NCBI GenBank assembly: GCA_902573175.1
Contig: CACGIS010000003.1
Location: forward strand, 1-62,710
Direction: 5' to 3'
DNA from: Paracoccaceae bacterium
GTDB lineage: Bacteria > Pseudomonadota > Alphaproteobacteria > Rhodobacterales > Rhodobacteraceae
Length of the DNA stretch: 62,710 nt
Shown: piece after piece, positions 61,569-62,710 of the stretch
Position numbering within the stretch: the first letter of the stretch is position 1
How the letters are laid out: each line of letters begins with the position of its first letter
Notes under the pieces: generated by a model
What the model saw: only the letters and a program-made list of their open reading frames with translations
Told to the model about the DNA's origin: nothing
Databases searched by the model: none
Translations under genes and position numbers: made by a program

Positions 61569-62369
61569 TTGAATAACAGACGATTAGAGTACCTAACCCA
61601 ACCAGAAGTTGCAGATCAATTAAAAAGAAATCCACTGGTTATTCTTCCTGCTGGCAGTGTTGAACAACATGGCCCGCACCTACCTGCTGGAACTGATATT
61701 TTTGCCGCCAATATAATAGCTGAAGCAGTGGCAGAAAAAATGGATGGTTTAGTTATACCTGGCGGACCCTTGGGGGTAACACCTTTTCATATGCCTTTTG
61801 AAGCTACTATTACATTATCTCATGAAACCTACATCAGAGTTGTGGTGGAAACTTGTCAATCATTGGCTCAGCATGGAGCTAGAAGGTTAATGATTTTGAA
61901 TTGGCATGAAGGAAATTCATCATCTTTAGCAATTGCAGCTGAAAGGCTTCACAGAGAATTTGGTTTAAGTGTTCTAACTGTTCAGGCCTGTTATGTGGCT
62001 CAAGAAATGTATGGGCCGACTTCGGGGGGCTTAACGCATGGTGGGGAAATTGAAACTTTGGCAATAATGGCTTCTTATCCAGATCTTGTGTATTTAGATA
62101 GAGTGAATTCGTCTTCTGATGGAGGTCATGGTTCCAAAATGGATAAATTAAGGAGAACCAGAGCTTATCAGCCTGTTCTTTCAGATATTAGAGCTATTGC
62201 TCCTACTGGTTGGTATGGTCAACCGGAAAAAGCAACTATTGATAAAGGTCAGAAAATGGTAGCAGACTTAGCATCAGCAATTTCTGAAAGATCTAGTGAA
62301 ATTTTTGACTTACTCGACGAAGTAAATGGTGGTTTAGCAACATTAGATAGGCTTGAAAAAGGGTCTTAA
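61569..62369 (+). CDS. Creatininase family amidohydrolase
   Basis: 266 residues from a TTG start (61569). Metal-site motifs are intact: LPAGSVEQHGPHLPAGTDIF (Glu, His, Asp), ILNWHEGN (His, Glu) and GGLTHGGEIETL. Family members are amidohydrolases on cyclic amides or formamides, and also include inosose-type hydrolases. Lies 58 bp after the Gfo/Idh gene and 1 bp before the cupin gene. A strong AGG is 8-10 bases before the TTG. Could open a lactam made by the molybdenum hydroxylase; that is inference. Confidence 0.9.
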   Translation: MNNRRLEYLTQPEVADQLKRNPLVILPAGSVEQHGPHLPAGTDIFAANIIAEAVAEKMDGLVIPGGPLGVTPFHMPFEATITLSHETYIRVVVETCQSLAQHGARRLMILNWHEGNSSSLAIAAERLHREFGLSVLTVQACYVAQEMYGPTSGGLTHGGEIETLAIMASYPDLVYLDRVNSSSDGGHGSKMDKLRRTRAYQPVLSDIRAIAPTGWYGQPEKATIDKGQKMVADLASAISERSSEIFDLLDEVNGGLATLDRLEKGS

Positions 62370-62370
62370 T

Positions 62371-62710
62371 TTGGCGTTAAAAATAACTGAAAAAGAAGCA
62401 TTGCTTCTGAACTTACCGGGTCGTATTTCCAGAGAGTATGTATCAGGTAGAAATGGGTCTAAAAATGTGGCTTTACGACTAGTTGAGATCCAACCATTGG
62501 GCGGAGAGACCACTCGGTCTATGCATTTTCATCCTGATACCGAAGAGTGCATTTATGTTCTTGAGGGGACCGGAATAACTGAAACACCAAATGGGTCATA
62601 TAAATTGAGTGTTGGCGATGTCTTGGTTGTGCCTCCCATGGAAAAGCACAGAACTACCAACACTGGAAATTCTGTATTAAAATTATTATGTTTTTTCCCT
62701 ACTGATGAAG
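62371..62710 (+). CDS. Cupin domain protein, 3' end cut by window
   Basis: Open frame to the last base. TTG 62371 follows the creatininase stop by one base, with AAGGG about 8 bases upstream. Seen so far: MHFHPDTEECIYVLEGTG (cupin motif 1, with His-x-His and Glu) and VLVVPPMEKHRTTNTG (motif 2 His). Third gene of the Gfo/Idh operon. The C-terminus lies outside. Confidence 0.85.
   Translation, partial: MALKITEKEALLLNLPGRISREYVSGRNGSKNVALRLVEIQPLGGETTRSMHFHPDTEECIYVLEGTGITETPNGSYKLSVGDVLVVPPMEKHRTTNTGNSVLKLLCFFPTDE

Overview
The window comes from a visibly AT-rich bacterium, most likely a marine-type alphaproteobacterium. The evidence is a class III cyclase/TolB-like/TPR protein of a type common in Alphaproteobacteria, an Anbu proteasome-like gene cluster, TRAP and LysE transporters, an ATP-type PEP carboxykinase, and a candidate small RNA with two CCUCCC loops like the alphaproteobacterial Cuckoo/CcsR RNAs. 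No rRNA, tRNA, CRISPR array or complete insertion sequence was seen. The taxonomic reading is inference from gene content.

Left part (1-29 kb). The window opens inside a four-gene operon: circularly permuted ATP-grasp, alpha-E, transglutaminase-like protein and the proteasome-like peptidase Anbu. Next is a TPR-sulfotransferase gene bounded by 25-bp near-identical direct repeats. Scattered housekeeping and accessory genes follow: cupins, SGNH hydrolase, GST, cyclase, an exported propeller-like protein, two tiny genes (one with 14 Cys in 50 residues), and a repetitive coiled-coil protein. Then come an SLC13 permease, a kinase-M23-aminotransferase fusion beside an iron alcohol dehydrogenase and a MaoC protein, a possible structured RNA, htpG, two LysE exporters, a VOC protein, a PNPOx-fold protein and an ABC1 kinase. 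The 0.5-kb gap before 29.4 kb holds the candidate small RNA and its terminator.

Right part (29-62.7 kb). This is a catabolic island. It holds a TRAP transporter, a Nu-class (YghU-like) glutathione transferase, an FAD oxidoreductase, an oligopeptide/opine-type ABC importer with an alpha/beta hydrolase, and an amidohydrolase-LacI pair. An eleven-gene operon follows: OsmC, beta-hydroxyacid dehydrogenase, LigF-like GST, a hydrolase of the 2,6-dihydroxypseudooxynicotine hydrolase type, M24 protein, E1alpha, E1beta, a degenerate E2, aldehyde dehydrogenase and a two-subunit molybdenum hydroxylase. After it come pckA, a second LigF-like GST, and a Gfo/Idh-creatininase-cupin operon running off the end.

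Four near-identical palindromes (GCAATCGTTTGC type, centred on CG) lie before the FAD oxidoreductase, the ABC operon, the LacI/OsmC divergent promoter and the Gfo/Idh/GST divergent region. They tie these units into one probable LacI-controlled regulon for import and stepwise breakdown of one organic compound. The substrate is unknown. Three GSTs of types used in glutathione-dependent ether cleavage, a molybdenum hydroxylase, a decarboxylase-type amidohydrolase and a ring-cleavage-product-type hydrolase point to an aromatic or heteroaromatic compound.
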